NCBI RefSeq assembly: GCF_049243985.1
Contig: NC_135369.1
Location: 26,272,765 to 26,336,764, forward strand
Origin: Paroedura picta
Taxonomy: Eukaryota; Chordata; Lepidosauria; Squamata; Gekkonidae
DNA length: 64,000 bases
Reading direction: 5' to 3'
Within the stretch, counting starts at the first letter, position 1. Every line of letters begins with the position of its first letter. Below are positions 44,784 through 56,900 of this stretch, one piece after another. Made by a program: the position numbers and the translations under genes. Under the pieces are notes generated by a model that saw only the letters and a list, made by a program, of their open reading frames with translations, made no database searches and was not told where the DNA came from.

Positions 44784-44789
44784 TTTATT
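44784..44789 (-). terminator. Possible poly(A) signal overlapping the RNF19-like stop codon
   Basis: GAATAAAG on the minus strand: the AATAAA hexamer includes the TAA stop. If it is used, the 3' UTR would be only about 20 bases. I did not find a better-placed signal close by, but a longer UTR cannot be excluded. Confidence 0.4.
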
Positions 44790-44938
44790 CTGTCGTTGCT
44801 CCTGCCAAGCTGCAGCCGTCACTGGTGCAGGCCAAAGAGTCTGTGGAGAAGCTGTGGCCTGAGGCTGCGCTGCAGAGGCTGCGCTCCGAGGAAGCCTGGG
44901 GCTCCACTTCCACCTCCACCTCGAAGTTCAGCCCGTCC
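44785..44938 (-). CDS. RNF19-like last coding exon
   Basis: [18 protein letters not shown] to SLAGATTE, then TAA. The EVEVEVEPQ segment corresponds to MEVQVDIESKP of RNF19A, but the long Ser-rich C-terminal tail of RNF19A/B is missing. AATAAA overlaps the stop codon (44784-44789). Confidence 0.85.
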
Positions 44939-47900
44939 CTGAGAAGGAGAAGGAAACAAGCATGGCTGGCAAGAACCACCTGCGGCTGTGACGGACAGGG
45001 AGCAGAAAGCCAGTGGCGTGCAGGGGCTAGGAGTAGTGGTCTCCAGTCTGGAGAACTGACTTTGATTCCCTGCTCTTCTTCCACATGCAGCCAGATGGAT
45101 GACCTTGGGCTTGTCGCAGTTCTAGCAGAGCTCTCTTAGCCCCACCTACCTCACAGGGTGTCTGTTGTGGGGAGAGGAAGGGAAGGCGATCAAAAGCCGC
45201 TTTGAGACTCCTTCGGGTCACGAAAAGCTGAGTACCAAAACCTAACTCTTATTCTGAGAGCCAGTTTAGTGGTTAGGAGTGCAAACTTCTAATCTGGTAT
45301 GCCGAGTTCAATTCTGCACTCCCCCACATGCAGCCAGCTGGGTGACCTTGAGCTCGCCACGGCACTGATAAAACTGTTCTGACCGAGCAGTGATATCAGG
45401 GCTCTCTCAGCCTCACCCACCCCACAGGGTGTCTGTTGTGGGGAGAGGAAAGGAAAGTGACTGTAAGCCGCTTTGATCCTCCTTCGGGTTGAGAAAAGTG
45501 GCATATAAGAACCAACTCTTCTTCTTCTGTTATGCACCCCATCCATTTTAGACTCCTAGTGTCCTGAGCTCCCCAGTTCACTCTTTCACTACTTCCCCCA
45601 ATCCTCCACCAAACCATCACAGCTGTGAAGAGCAGTGATATCAGGGCTCTCTCAGCCTCACCCACCTCACAGGGTGTCTGTTGTGGGGAGAGGAAAGGGA
45701 AAGCGACTATAAACCACTTTGAGCCTCGTTTGGGTAGAGAAAAGCGGCATATAACAACCAACTCTTCTTCTTCTTCATATAATCAATAGGTAGCCTTCTG
45801 CCTTAGGTAGGACCCCCTTGGCTTGTAGGGTGGGGAAGAAAGTGGAACGTGAGCCATTGACTGCCCCAGGACCTCTCCTCCCATTGAGCCTGCTTTGAAA
45901 TCAGGAGACCCATGCGACCATGGAGAACTACAGCCAGAGGCTGCGCAACATCTCCCCTTCTCCTTCCTTGCAACCTTTGGCCAGGTGTTGCCCAATGCCC
46001 CCCCTCCCCTTCCCCCGCACACTGACCTGTAAGACGCTTCCTGGCCTTCGCTCAGCATGCTGCCAGCCAGGGCTACGGTGCTGGCGGACTGGCTGTCTTG
46101 CTGCTTTCGAGGCGGCTCCTCACGTTGGCTATGGCCAGTGCTGTGTAATGAGGAAGCCGGCGTCGCAGCAGGCAGACCCCCAGCTTCAGCCAGCATTTGA
46201 GCGGGCAGCACAGGCAGCAGCTCATTCACTGGAACAGGCAACAGAGAGAGGACAAGAGGTGAAGAACGGCGTTTCTGCAACTCGGAGAAGCCGTTTCGGC
46301 CATCCGGGCCACCCCTGCAGCCAGAAGGCCACAGCAGGCCTGAGACAGACCAGCATCTCAGACTCAGCAGAAGGCAGCTCCAGGTTCCTCCTTGGACAAC
46401 AAGGTCTGGCTGAGGATTGTTTGGCTGGTTAGGGGAGGATTGTAAAGGGGAGGATTAGGATTGTTAGGGGAGGATTGCCTGTAAAGCAGGGGTAGTCAAA
46501 CTGCGGCCCTCCCGATGTCCATGGACTACAATTCCCAGAAGCCCCTGCCAGCATTCGCTGGCAGGGGCTCCTGGGAATTGTAGTCCATGGACATCTGGAG
46601 GGCCGCAGTTTGACTACCCCTGCTGTAAAGTGAAACAAATTAAACCAAACAAAACCCTGCTGAACATATCTATTCAGTGGGTGGGGACTTCTCCCTCTGG
46701 GGGGAAATGGCAGAAAGGTGCTTTTGAGGAGAACATCTGAAGGAGGAGGGCACAGGAATGCTGGGATCACGTTTCGGTCAATATAATACCACCCAGAAAC
46801 AGCTTTGGCCCGAGTAACAGTAGCTGGGAAATATTATCTACAGGGACATGTAGCAATGAAAAAGCGATAGTGGAAGCACTAATAGTGTCTTTGTTCCCAT
46901 GAGAGGGAAGCAGAAAAGGAGGAGAATGGAAAATACTGGAGAGGCTCTAGCCGGCTTTTCCACTGGTAACAAAGAGAGGAAGGGGTCTCCTCCAACCACC
47001 CCAAAATGTTATGGGGTGGGGTCACAAGAGCGGCATGGAGAACAGCCATGTAGGTCAGGAACTGTAGTGCGAAGGGGAACTGGGTAATGGAGGCTGAATA
47101 ACTGGTCGAATGTACCCTTCTAGCTGCAGGACGAAAATACAAAAGGAGAAAGAACTTGAAAGCTGCCGTGAGAAGCCAGAAGAAAGACTGAAGAAAAACA
47201 ATGTTATGTTACGAGGGGTCCCTAGACAATTCCAAAAAACTAATCATTGTACATACAAGAATTTCCAGGCCAGAACGGAGCTTTCTGTATGTCTTCAAAT
47301 ATTGCACAATCGATACATACATGTGCTTTTTTTTTAATAGCATAGGAGTAAAAAGGACTCTTATTCATAGAGTTGTCTCCCTGTAGAGCAGCATTATGGA
47401 CATGAATGCAAAGAGAATGGTCTACAGGTGACATCATAATTGCTAAGACACCACACAACTGCTTTCAATTCCATGCGAGGGTATCATTAGCACTCTGTAC
47501 CTGCATGCAGTACTAATGCTACGAGAATAGCATACACAGGGTTGGGTCTTACTGTTCTATTTCACTGTTGATGGTAGAAAAGGCAGAGGGCTGGATCCAG
47601 CAATGTGTCAGCAAGAAGCTGAAACAGCTGTGGAACTTTCTCAAATTCTCTTCCCACCCCCAGCAGTCCTTTTCTACCCTAGGAGCCAGCGTGGTGTAGT
47701 GGTTAAGAGCAGTGGCTTCTAATCCGGCAAGCTGGGTTTGATTCCCCACTCCTCAATCACATACAGCCAGCTGGTTGACCTTGGGCTAGTCACAGTCCTG
47801 CTAGAACTGTTCTTGCCGAGCAGCACTGATAGAGCTGTTCTGGATGAGCAGTCCTGTCAGAGCTCTCTCAGCCTCACGTACCACACAGGGTGTCTGTTGT

Positions 47901-50900
47901 GGAGAGAGGTTTTGTGGTTGTTATTGTTGTTAGGTGCGAAGTTGTGTCCGACCTATCGTGACCCCATGGACAATGATCCTCCAGGCCTTCCTGTCCTCTA
48001 CCATTCCCCGGAGTCCATTTAATTTTGCACCTACTGCTTCAGTGACTCCATCCAGCCACCTCATTCTCTATCGTCCCCTTCTTCTTTTGCCCTCGATCGC
48101 TCCCAGCATTAGGCTCTTCGTGGAGAGAGGAACGGAAGGCAATTATAAGTCACCTTGAGACTCCTTTGGGCAGTGAAAAGTAGGGTATAAAAACCAACTC
48201 TTCTTCTAGAAACTTCATTTGTACCACCCACGCTGAAGGTTTTCAATGGGGACAAAACTCTCCCTTTTTGCCTTTTCTGACTCAACAGTGGCTCCATTAA
48301 CAGAAGAGAGAAATTCTGCCCCCTTTTCCCCTCACCATTACAATATTCTGGTCCCCGAGGGAGTTTCTCTGCACTGTGTTTCCTTACCTTGTGTTAGTGC
48401 CATGGACTTTAGGAAGACCACTAAAACTGGGCTACCCGTTCTTTAATTGCTCATTTACATTTTGCACACTCAGACTTGTTACATTCCAAGACAAAACTTC
48501 GAGATACCTTCGAAAACCAGTTAATCTTCTCAGGCTGACAAGAAAAATTAGCAAGTCTGATGGAGGATGACTTTCTTGGGGGCTGGAAGGGCCTGCAAAT
48601 AGGTCCTACTATTCAAAAGGGTGCCATATGGAGGATGGAGCAGAATTGTTCCCTCTTGCCCCAGACAGACCGACCAGAATGAATGGGATGAAATTAATTC
48701 AAAAGAAATTCCATCTAAACATCCGGAAGAAGTTCCTGACAGTTAGAGCGGTTTCTCAGTGGAACAGGCTTCCTCGGGAGGTGGTGGGTTCTCCATCTTT
48801 GGAAATTTAAACAGAAGCTGGATAGCCATCTGATGGAGAGGCTGATTCTGTGAGGGCAAAGGGGTGGCAGGTTACAGTCATCCCATCCACCCCACCTGCA
48901 TGACTCCCACCTGCTTGTGTGAGTGTAGCCCCTTCACTTGTCTGCGTGTAACTATACTCACTTCCTGTGCTCACAGCTGCCTGCAGCCCTTTACCCAGTG
49001 GCACCAGACAGTGCGTGCAGCAGGGAGTAGGCAAAGGGTGCTGGCAGCAGTGAGCCCGCCTAGAAGCCTTGGGCCCGGGCAGCTGCTCCACCACAAGGCA
49101 TGCTGGTGCCAGCCCTGATCAAGGGTGTCCCCTCTCATCCGCACCTGTGTAATCCTCCTGGAGTCCCGGTGAGACAGGTAGACCACCAAATAACCAAAAG
49201 GAAATGAAGAAGAGTTGCCACTTTTCTCTACTCGAAAGAATCTTAAAGCACCTTGCAATCGCCTTCCCTTTCCTCTCCCCACAACAGACACCCTGTGTCC
49301 GAACAGTTTTATCAGGGCTATAGTGAGCCCAAAGTCACCCAGCTGGCTGCATGTGGGGGAGCACAGCTTCAAACCCGGCTCGCCAGATTAGAAGTCCGCA
49401 CTCCTAACCACTACACCAAGCTGGAAGGAATAAATGAATGAATAAAACATGTATCCCGTGCCCAAGTCAGAAGGGATTATTTCATTCAAGGTGGTTCAGG
49501 AGGTGAATGGAGAGACTGTGACATGCCAAGGAGAGTGATGGGGCCACCAATTCCTCCCCCAGACCTTCGGGCTTCCCCTTCTTGCCCCGCTTAAACAACT
49601 CACGTACATTTGGCAAGGTTCTCCAGTTCCACCGTGCTGAGCTCCCCGGCCTTTCTTCGGGTGCCGCCACACCCCCAGCGATTCCGGCACAGAGACAGCG
49701 CCACCACTCCGTACACGTAGGTGAGCATCAGCGGCACCCCGACCCCTGCAAGCAGAGAGCCTCCTGTGAGACCTGCCTCTTCCCACGGGATGTGTGGGTC
49801 AGGCCGGCGGACAAAGCACAGCCAAAGGGGCAGCGAGGTCACCCTTTGCTGTGCATCGGCAATGCAACGGATGCCTCTGTGAACCCAGGACCCTCTTCCA
49901 ACCCCCACTCCTTTTTGGCTCTCACCGACTGTGACCGCAGTGATTACAGGCGACACAAAGAGGGACAGAAGAATGCTGCTGGACACAGAGAGACACTGCT
50001 GGCAGACCGACAGTTTGCTCTTACGTCCGTGACTCAGAACCTGCAAGGAGGGAAGCACTGAGGCTTGGAAAGGGAATGCTAAGTCAAAAGAACCCCTGAG
50101 TGGTCCCTTCACCACTACGCCCAGAACAGCATTACGGTGAAGCTCTTGAGGAGTTCCTGCTGTTGGAGGTGGGAGAGCCAAAGGCCTTACCTTTTTCCCC
50201 ATGTAGATGGGTATCCCGAGGGTGATGACCGGCACGGCAATGCCAGCAACAAGGGAAATCACCATGGGTGCTCCCAGCACCATGCCCAGCTGCCAGAGTA
50301 GCTTGCGTGTCCGGGACCAGGGCTTCTTCCCCCAAAAGGTGCATCCAGAAGGACTGGGGGGAAGACAGTTGGGGGTCAGTAGTGGGAGTGATAATGCCAA
50401 GGAGGCTGGAAGTCTGACCTGCAATGTCACCAGGCCTTCCTGCACATACTTTATAGCAGGGCTGGTTCTAGGTTCTGAAAGTCCTTGGCCAGAAAGGGCT
50501 CAGGGGACGGCCCCCCTCTCCTCTGCCCACCACCTGGATCCGCACTCATACTCCCCTTCCTGCCCCCCCATGTACCCCCCTCACTTTCCTATGCACCCCT
50601 CCCCTGCCTGCTCTTGACTCTTCCCACCAACTGCATGCGCAGCCACCTAGATGCCCTTTCATCGAAAGCATAGGGCATGTGGCCAAGCTGTGATTATCCA
50701 GAGCACTAACTGCACCACCTGCACACTCTTCCCTTGTGGTGCTGGGAAGCCAGGAGCATAGGAGCTGGCGTGTTTGTAAGAAAGGAGACAAGAGAAGGGT
50801 GTGAAGGCAGGGAGCAATGTGGGTGGTAGCCAGAAGCAGTTGGCCCTGGCAGATGCCCCACCTTTGGGTATGGTTATGCTCACCCTGTTTCATAGGCTAT

Positions 50901-53900
50901 TTATTGTAGCCACAAAGGTGAGATCCTTGGGGTCCTGAGGCGCCACATTAGCCACATGGCCCGAGAATTGTGATCTGGACTCAGCATTTACAAAGCGTAC
51001 AGGTACATGCGATCCCAGTCCAGATCAGAGCCGCACAGCGAGGAAGAGGGTGTCTCTGTTTTCCCACATCTGCATGATTTTGTTTTTGAAAACTCCACAT
51101 GCACCCCACCCACGCAAATGTACTCATGCTCTGGAAGGGAAAACTATGGACAATTTTAGATAGCTTCCCACCTGCCTTTCTGGGGCTCATAGCAGCACAG
51201 GGAAGGTCGTTTTGACGGGCCAACCCATGCAGAACTGGAAGGACTAAACCCCTTCTCCCCGCCCCAAATGGCCTGAGCTGGGTCACGCACCTCTGGCATT
51301 CACTGTTAAGATAATGAAAGTTCTGTGACTCCCACTGTGTTTAATCAGACGCTCACCTTGTGTGGCTAAGAGCAAATTCTACTCTTCTCTCTACTTGTAT
51401 AGAATCTCAGATCCAACTAAAGTCAGCATCGCCCCCCCCCCCAATAATATTTTGGGACACTCTTCCAAAAGAGATCCATCAGGCCTACTTTGTTGCCATT
51501 TCAAAAGGCAACCTTTTCTTTTTCCGCCAGACGTTTTGTGATCGAGATCACTGAATTTTACGTTCCTGCAGCCGTGGTTAATCTTCACACGACTACTTTT
51601 AAGAACTGTGTTGTGACTCATGACTGTCCAGTGGTTGCTATTCTTCTGGAAGCCACTTTTGGCATCCTTCTGCAGGAGGAAAGCAATACTCAAGTTCAGC
51701 TATGAAAATGAGTATAAATAAATGGTGGCCTCTGTTTTAAGGTCAGAATGATTTGTGCCAATTGAAGCTGCTGGCTGACTGACATCAGGGTCAGACCATC
51801 TAGCCCAGCCTCCCGTCTCACGTGGAGCCAACCAGACGTGATGCCTGAGGCAGGTTTTATGTGCTGCATCGGGAGAGATGGGACACTGCCTAAGCTCGCC
51901 TTTCACGAAGGGACCTGGGAAGGAGGTCCAAGCGCAAAGGTTCAATTTCCCTCAAGAGTCTCCTGAACCACGGCAACGGTACGCCCCCCCCCACCTCCCG
52001 CAGCACAGCCCCACCTGAGGAAGTGCACGTCCGTGATCTCTCGCAAACACAACCAGCAGAACAGGCATCCGCAGACGGTGCAATTCATGCGATTGCAGCT
52101 CCCGTCGTTGATCTTCATGATGAAGGCACCACAGCGGGGACACACCTTGATGGTTTCTGTGTCGGCTGGGGAGGCAGAGGAAAGAAGAAGAGCTGGTTTT
52201 TTTATACTCCACTTTTCACTACCCAAAGGAGTCCCCAAGCCGCTCACAAACACCCTTTCCTTCCTCTCCCCGCAACAGACACTTTGTGAGGTAGGTGGGC
52301 TTGAGAGAGCCCTGACGGAACTGCTCTGTGAGAACAGCCCTAGGAGAACTGTGACTAGCCCCAAGTCACCCATCCGGTTGTCTGTGGAGGAGCAAGGAGC
52401 CAAACCTGGTTCTCCAGATTAGAGGCTGCCATTCTGAACCACTGCACCAAGTTAACAAGCAATGGGGTAGTCAAACTGCGGCCCTCCAGATGTCCATGGA
52501 CTACAATTCCCATGAGCCCCTGCCAGCGAATGCCCATCAATGCTGGCAGGGGCTCATGGGAATTGTAGTCCATGGACATCTGGAGGGCCGCAGTTTGACT
52601 ATCCCTGGTCTAAAGCAACGGAGCAGAGCCTTGGAGGGACTGCTGTCAGTGGGCAGTTAGCAGATAAGGAACTGCAGTGCCCCATGTGGAGAACCAAGTT
52701 TTGTGAGTTGGGTGCTGGGCTTCTCCCCAAATCCTAGAGATGAGGGACATCCGTCTGACCCCACAGCAGCTGGGAGACCAGAGGCACAAACGACGCCCTG
52801 TTGGGCAGACTCACGTCGGGCAGCTTCCTCCTTCTGGATCAGCTGGGTGGACAGCTCCACTGCCCCCGGTGCTTGCCGGCTCCATTCCCGCCAGGCCTGC
52901 TCACAGGAAGAGTTGGGGTGCCAGGGCTGCCGGCAGTGGTAGCAGAACTCCGTCCTGCAGTCCTGGCGGCCACAAACTAGCCGGGGACATTCAGCACAGC
53001 CGTAGGCAATGACCGCGTAGCTTGAGGGAAGAACAAGAGGAAAGGCGCCAGCTTAGGATCAGCGCATCCCCGCCCTCTCTCTGCATGCATTCCCTGATGC
53101 AGAGCCAGGCAACAGCAAAAACAACTCTGAACATTCCCTGCCTTGAAAACCAACCTAACTGAGCTTCGACTTGACGGCACTTTCGACCACCATTGTGGAT
53201 GTGCAGCATTTGCCATTGTTTACATTCTGTGCCTAATGGGCAGGGCTTCTGTTTCATTTATAAAACACACAAGTGCTTGTGATATTTTGCCAGGAGGTTC
53301 TAGTGATCCATGCAATGGTCATCCATGCAACAGTCACCCCCAGGATTGACTTCTGTAACTCACTCTATGCTGACTTTCCCTTGTCCTTGACCTGGAAATT
53401 GCAGCTGGCGCAAAATGGAGCTGCTAGGGTCCTCACAGGTAAGCCATGGAGGCAGCTGCATGGGTTGCCAGTTGTGGTCCAGATCAGGTTCAAGGTCTTG
53501 GTATTGACCTTTAAGGTATTGACCTTTAGGGCCCCTACATATCTATGGGACCACCTACCCTCCTATACCATCCCAAAGGGCTCTTCATTCTTGTTGGTGA
53601 TCCCTGACCCATGAGAGGTATGCCTGGCCTCAGCCTTTTCAGTCCTGGCCCCAACCTGGTGGAATGAGCTCCTGGAGAGCTGAGGTCCCTGTTGGAGCTT
53701 TCCCAGTTCCACAGGGCCTGCAAGACAGAGCTCTTCCGCCAGGTCTTTTGGAGAAGCCAGGGCATCAGACCTAGTCCACCACCCACAAGTTGCCTAGAAC
53801 ATCTGCTACTCCCTGATTAACATCTGATTACCATCTATCCCATCAGGCAGGGTGGTTGGGGAAGTTATCGAAGGGAAGGGGAGTTATTTTTGCTGCCAGG

Positions 53901-56900
53901 GAAGGATTATTTTATTTTATTGGGATCTATTGTGGGGAATTTTAATGTATGACCTTAGCCAGCATGGCTGGGAGTGGCGGGCAATTAATCAATCAGTCAA
54001 TTGGTGGAATTTCAGGAAGTGGTCAGAGGAGCTGCGTGCTCTCAGGGCCCAAAGAGAAGTTTGGTGCAATTGCTCTTCCAGGCAACCTGAGCTCATGCTT
54101 TACAACATAAGAGAAGTCAGGAGTAATTGGATTTAGATTCTTTTTAGGCATTTCCTGTGTCCTCTGAAATCCCAGTAAGATATGAGAGAGAGAGAGATGA
54201 CATCAGCATTGATCTTATACAAGCATTAAAAAAATCCACACAGTAACCACAGCAATAACGGGGAGAGAATACAGCTCAATGGTAGAACATCTGCTTGGCA
54301 CAGGGAAGGTCCCAGGTTCCATTCCCAGCACCTCCAGGGTTTGTTTGTTTTTTTAAGTACCAGGTCAAGAGTGTTTGGGCCACCCCTGCAGGGTGATGTG
54401 AGAGACCCTAGAGAGACACTAGCTGTCTGAACGCACCATACTGACTTTGACAGGCCAGGAGTGCAATTCGGTATAAGGTGGCTTCAGGTGTTCATGTGTT
54501 CATGGCAAGACATGTCACTCCCTGTTCCTGCAGTAGTGGGGAGCAAGAATGCAGCCTCTCCCTCAGCCTACATGACAGAACCAAGCCAGATGCCAGTGGC
54601 AGATAGCAGCATGGAACGCCTTCTCAAGCTTTCTGAATGTGTAAAGGTAAAGGTAAAGGTATCCCCTGTGCAAGCACCGGGTCATGTCTGACCCTTGGGG
54701 TGACACCCTCTAGCGTTTTCATGGCAGACTCAATACGGGGTGGTTTGCCAGTGCCTTCCCCAGTCATTACCGTTTACCCCCCAGCAAGCTGGGTACTCAT
54801 TTTACCGACCTCGGAAGGATGGAAGGCTGAGTCAACCTTGAGCCGGCTGCTGGGATTGAACTCCCAGCCTCATGGGCAGACAGCTTCAAACAGCATGTCG
54901 CTGCCTTACCACTCTGCGCCACAAGAGGCTGAATGTGACAAGGGCCCAAATTGTGGCCTGAAGGGCAAGGAACTTTCTGCTTTTTGCAGGGTCTGTAAGA
55001 CGGAGCTCTTCCACCAGGTCTATGGTTGAGGCCAGTGCGAAGAGAAGATCTGTGCCCCCCCCCCCCAAAGGAAGGAAGGTATTCCACCACATTCTAAATG
55101 AGGTGGCCAGCAGTTTTCCCCTAGTCCCCAGTGGGGGTAGATGGGGGGTCGGTTTGCCGCTGTTTGTTGCTGGTTTTTGTATTTTGTTAATTGTTGTGTT
55201 TTTAGTGGGGTTTTTAGGGGACTTGCATTTTACTTTATTTTATCTTGTAACCCGCCATGAGCCAGCTTTGCTGACAGTGGCGGGTAATAAGGGGACGAGA
55301 GGTAATTTCACCTGGGGGCTATTGTGGCTCAGTATTCCCCCAATCTCCTGAAAACCCTTCAAGCACCTCAGCTTCCCCCCTCCCCCCGCTCCAGTGCTTG
55401 TGCTGGAGTGGCTGTCCCCATTCCTTCCCCCTCCATCACTGCAGAACCTTCTGCTTTGCCTTCCCTAGCTGAGGTCTCACACTGCCCATACAGGGGCACT
55501 TGGGAAGCTGGATCCAGCCCCACACTGCACGCTCTGACAGGCAGGAATTCTCCAAGGATCCAGGCACAGGGTGGAGAGGGTCACCAAAGAAAAAGTATTC
55601 TCTCTCTCCCAAAAGGCTAGAACTCGAGGGCATCCAGTGAAGCTGACAGGCAGATTCAGGATGGACAGAAGGAAATACTTCTTTACACAGGGAGTGATTA
55701 AAACGTGTAATGGAAGTAGTGATGGCCACAGCTGTAAACGGGGATTTGATAGTTTAATGGAGGACAAGTCTATCAGTGACTGTCTACTAGCCATGTTGAC
55801 TGAAGGGAACCTCCACACTCAGAGGCGTTAAATCTTTAATTCCCAGGGCCAGGAGGCAACATGAGGGGAAAGCCTCTGCCTCTCTGACACTTTGTTGGCC
55901 TCCAGAGGAACTGGTTGGCCACTGACTGAGACAGGATGCTGGACTAGATGGACCACTGGCCTGGTCCAGCAGGGCTCTTCTTATGTTTTTAGGCAAAACA
56001 AGATCATTCCTAATTGTGTTGCCTGAGTTATTCTTAAGAATGGAAAAGCTGAGGACCAAACCAGGCAGGAATCTGATCCTGACCTTCCAAACGGGGACCA
56101 GACAGGATCTCCAAGGAGTGCTTGGGCCACCCCTGCAGGTTGCAGCTCTTCTCTGCTTATGTTATACACACAAGAAGAGCCCGCTTGGATCAGACGGTGC
56201 ATCTAGTGCAGTTTCACACAGTGGTTGAACAGTTCCTCTGGAGGGCCACCAGTAGGGCAGAGAGGCTAAGGACTTCCCCTGATGTTGCTTCCTGGCACTG
56301 GGATTCAGAGGTCTTTGAATGTGGAGGTTCCCCTCAGTCACCATGGCTAGTCACCCCTTCTCCATGAATCTGGCTAATCCCCCTGGCCATCGCTACAACC
56401 TCTTCCATTAAATAAAATGAATTTTTAAATTACATAGTTTATTTAGATACAGTCTCATCCCCATTGGTTCAGAGCGGTTAACAACATTTTAAAATGGTAC
56501 AAGATCAAAAGTAAAGCCATGCAGGAATAAACTAACTACTCTTTCCTAACACTGCCTCCTGTCCATTTCCCTGTGGGAATTAATCAGAGGTTGGAGGGGT
56601 TCCCATCAGTGGATGTTTCTGATAGATATTTTCAGTGGGGAGGCCAGCCATAGGCCTGGTGGGACAGCTCAGTTTTGCAGGCCTTCCAGAACTGCTTGAA
56701 ATCCTGGAGGGCCCTGATCTCCTGTTTAGTCAAGAAAGCCCTGGCCTGGCTGAGGCCAGTTTTACCTCTCTGGGGCCCTAAACAGATTTAAACTGACTGA
56801 TCTTAAAATTTCTTGGGGAGGGGGGTATAGGGGAAAACATGGTACCAAAGATATAAGGGTCCTGAAGAGTCATAACTTTGAGTCTGATTCGGTCTCCAAT

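Noticed and set aside
44510-45139. A 209-codon plus-strand frame
   Set aside because: Antisense to the last RNF19-like exon and a SINE, with no family resemblance.
46487-46622. The perfect hairpins as microRNA precursors
   Set aside because: The arms are terminal repeats of a mobile element with target duplications. No evidence of a distinct small RNA.
49145-49157. A 13-base micro-exon of the RNF19-like gene
   Set aside because: It has AG and GT borders, but it does not restore phase with the next exon and has no homology support.
54262-54320. A tRNA gene, from the A- and B-box motifs
   Set aside because: The motifs belong to a SINE head; the acceptor stem and anticodon arm cannot be formed.
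54637-55029. A 130-codon plus-strand frame
   Set aside because: Lies across the Sauria SINE; the same peptide recurs at 30847 and 61558 because the repeat recurs.
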